Shown: positions 6,832-6,837 of the stretch, piece after piece | Layout: each line of letters opens with the position of its first letter | Numbering within the stretch: the first letter of the stretch is position 1 | Source: Thiohalomonas sp. | Lineage (GTDB): Bacteria > Pseudomonadota > Gammaproteobacteria > GRL18 | Direction of reading: 5' to 3' | Assembly (NCBI GenBank): GCA_023864145.1 | Contig: JAIVER010000062.1 | Location: 1-6,837 of the forward strand | DNA length: 6,837 nucleotides | Notes under the pieces: generated by a model | Told to the model about the DNA's origin: nothing | What the model saw: only the letters and a program-made list of their open reading frames with translations | The model's database searches: none | Made by a program: the position numbers and the translations under genes

Positions 6832-6837
6832 CTCTAG

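Overview
The window looks like chromosomal DNA from an AT-rich, type IV-pilus-bearing gammaproteobacterium. The evidence is a full-length gammaproteobacterial ParC (753 aa; E. coli ParC is 752 aa) and a FimX-type regulator, a family I know from Pseudomonas, Xanthomonas and relatives. I cannot name the genus. Base composition is modest: single 60-base samples gave about 42% GC in parC and about 33% GC in the fimX-like gene. There is no tRNA, rRNA, CRISPR or recognisable insertion sequence.

Layout. Bases 1-240 are a short upstream region with a possible 5' fragment of a leftward gene (1-85), whose start codon lies in a 10-bp inverted repeat. No convincing parC promoter was found there. parC (topoisomerase IV subunit A) runs rightward from 241 to 2502. 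It converges, with only 13 bases between stop codons, on a leftward two-gene unit. The second gene of that unit (2516-4630) encodes a 704-aa REC-PAS-GGDEF-EAL protein of the FimX type, with both catalytic domains degenerate. The first gene (4680-6530) encodes a 616-aa protein of unnamed family with a probable split PilZ-like domain. The two genes are 49 bases apart with no terminator between them. One starts with TTG and the other with GTG, each behind a well-placed Shine-Dalgarno sequence.

Bases 6531-6837 contain no convincing gene. Instead they hold a strong extended -10 promoter candidate reading into the leftward pair, a 9-bp inverted repeat across its -35 region, a small hairpin, a possible leftward terminator with a T8 tract, and a perfect 19-bp inverted repeat at the right edge. 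The last two compete for the same bases.

How the genes work together. parC is housekeeping and functionally separate. The leftward pair reads as a c-di-GMP sensing module: a non-catalytic FimX-type receptor made together with a second probable c-di-GMP or PilZ-fold protein. In the characterised systems FimX works with PilZ and the PilB extension ATPase to control type IV pilus assembly and twitching. The least described element is the PilZ-like partner.
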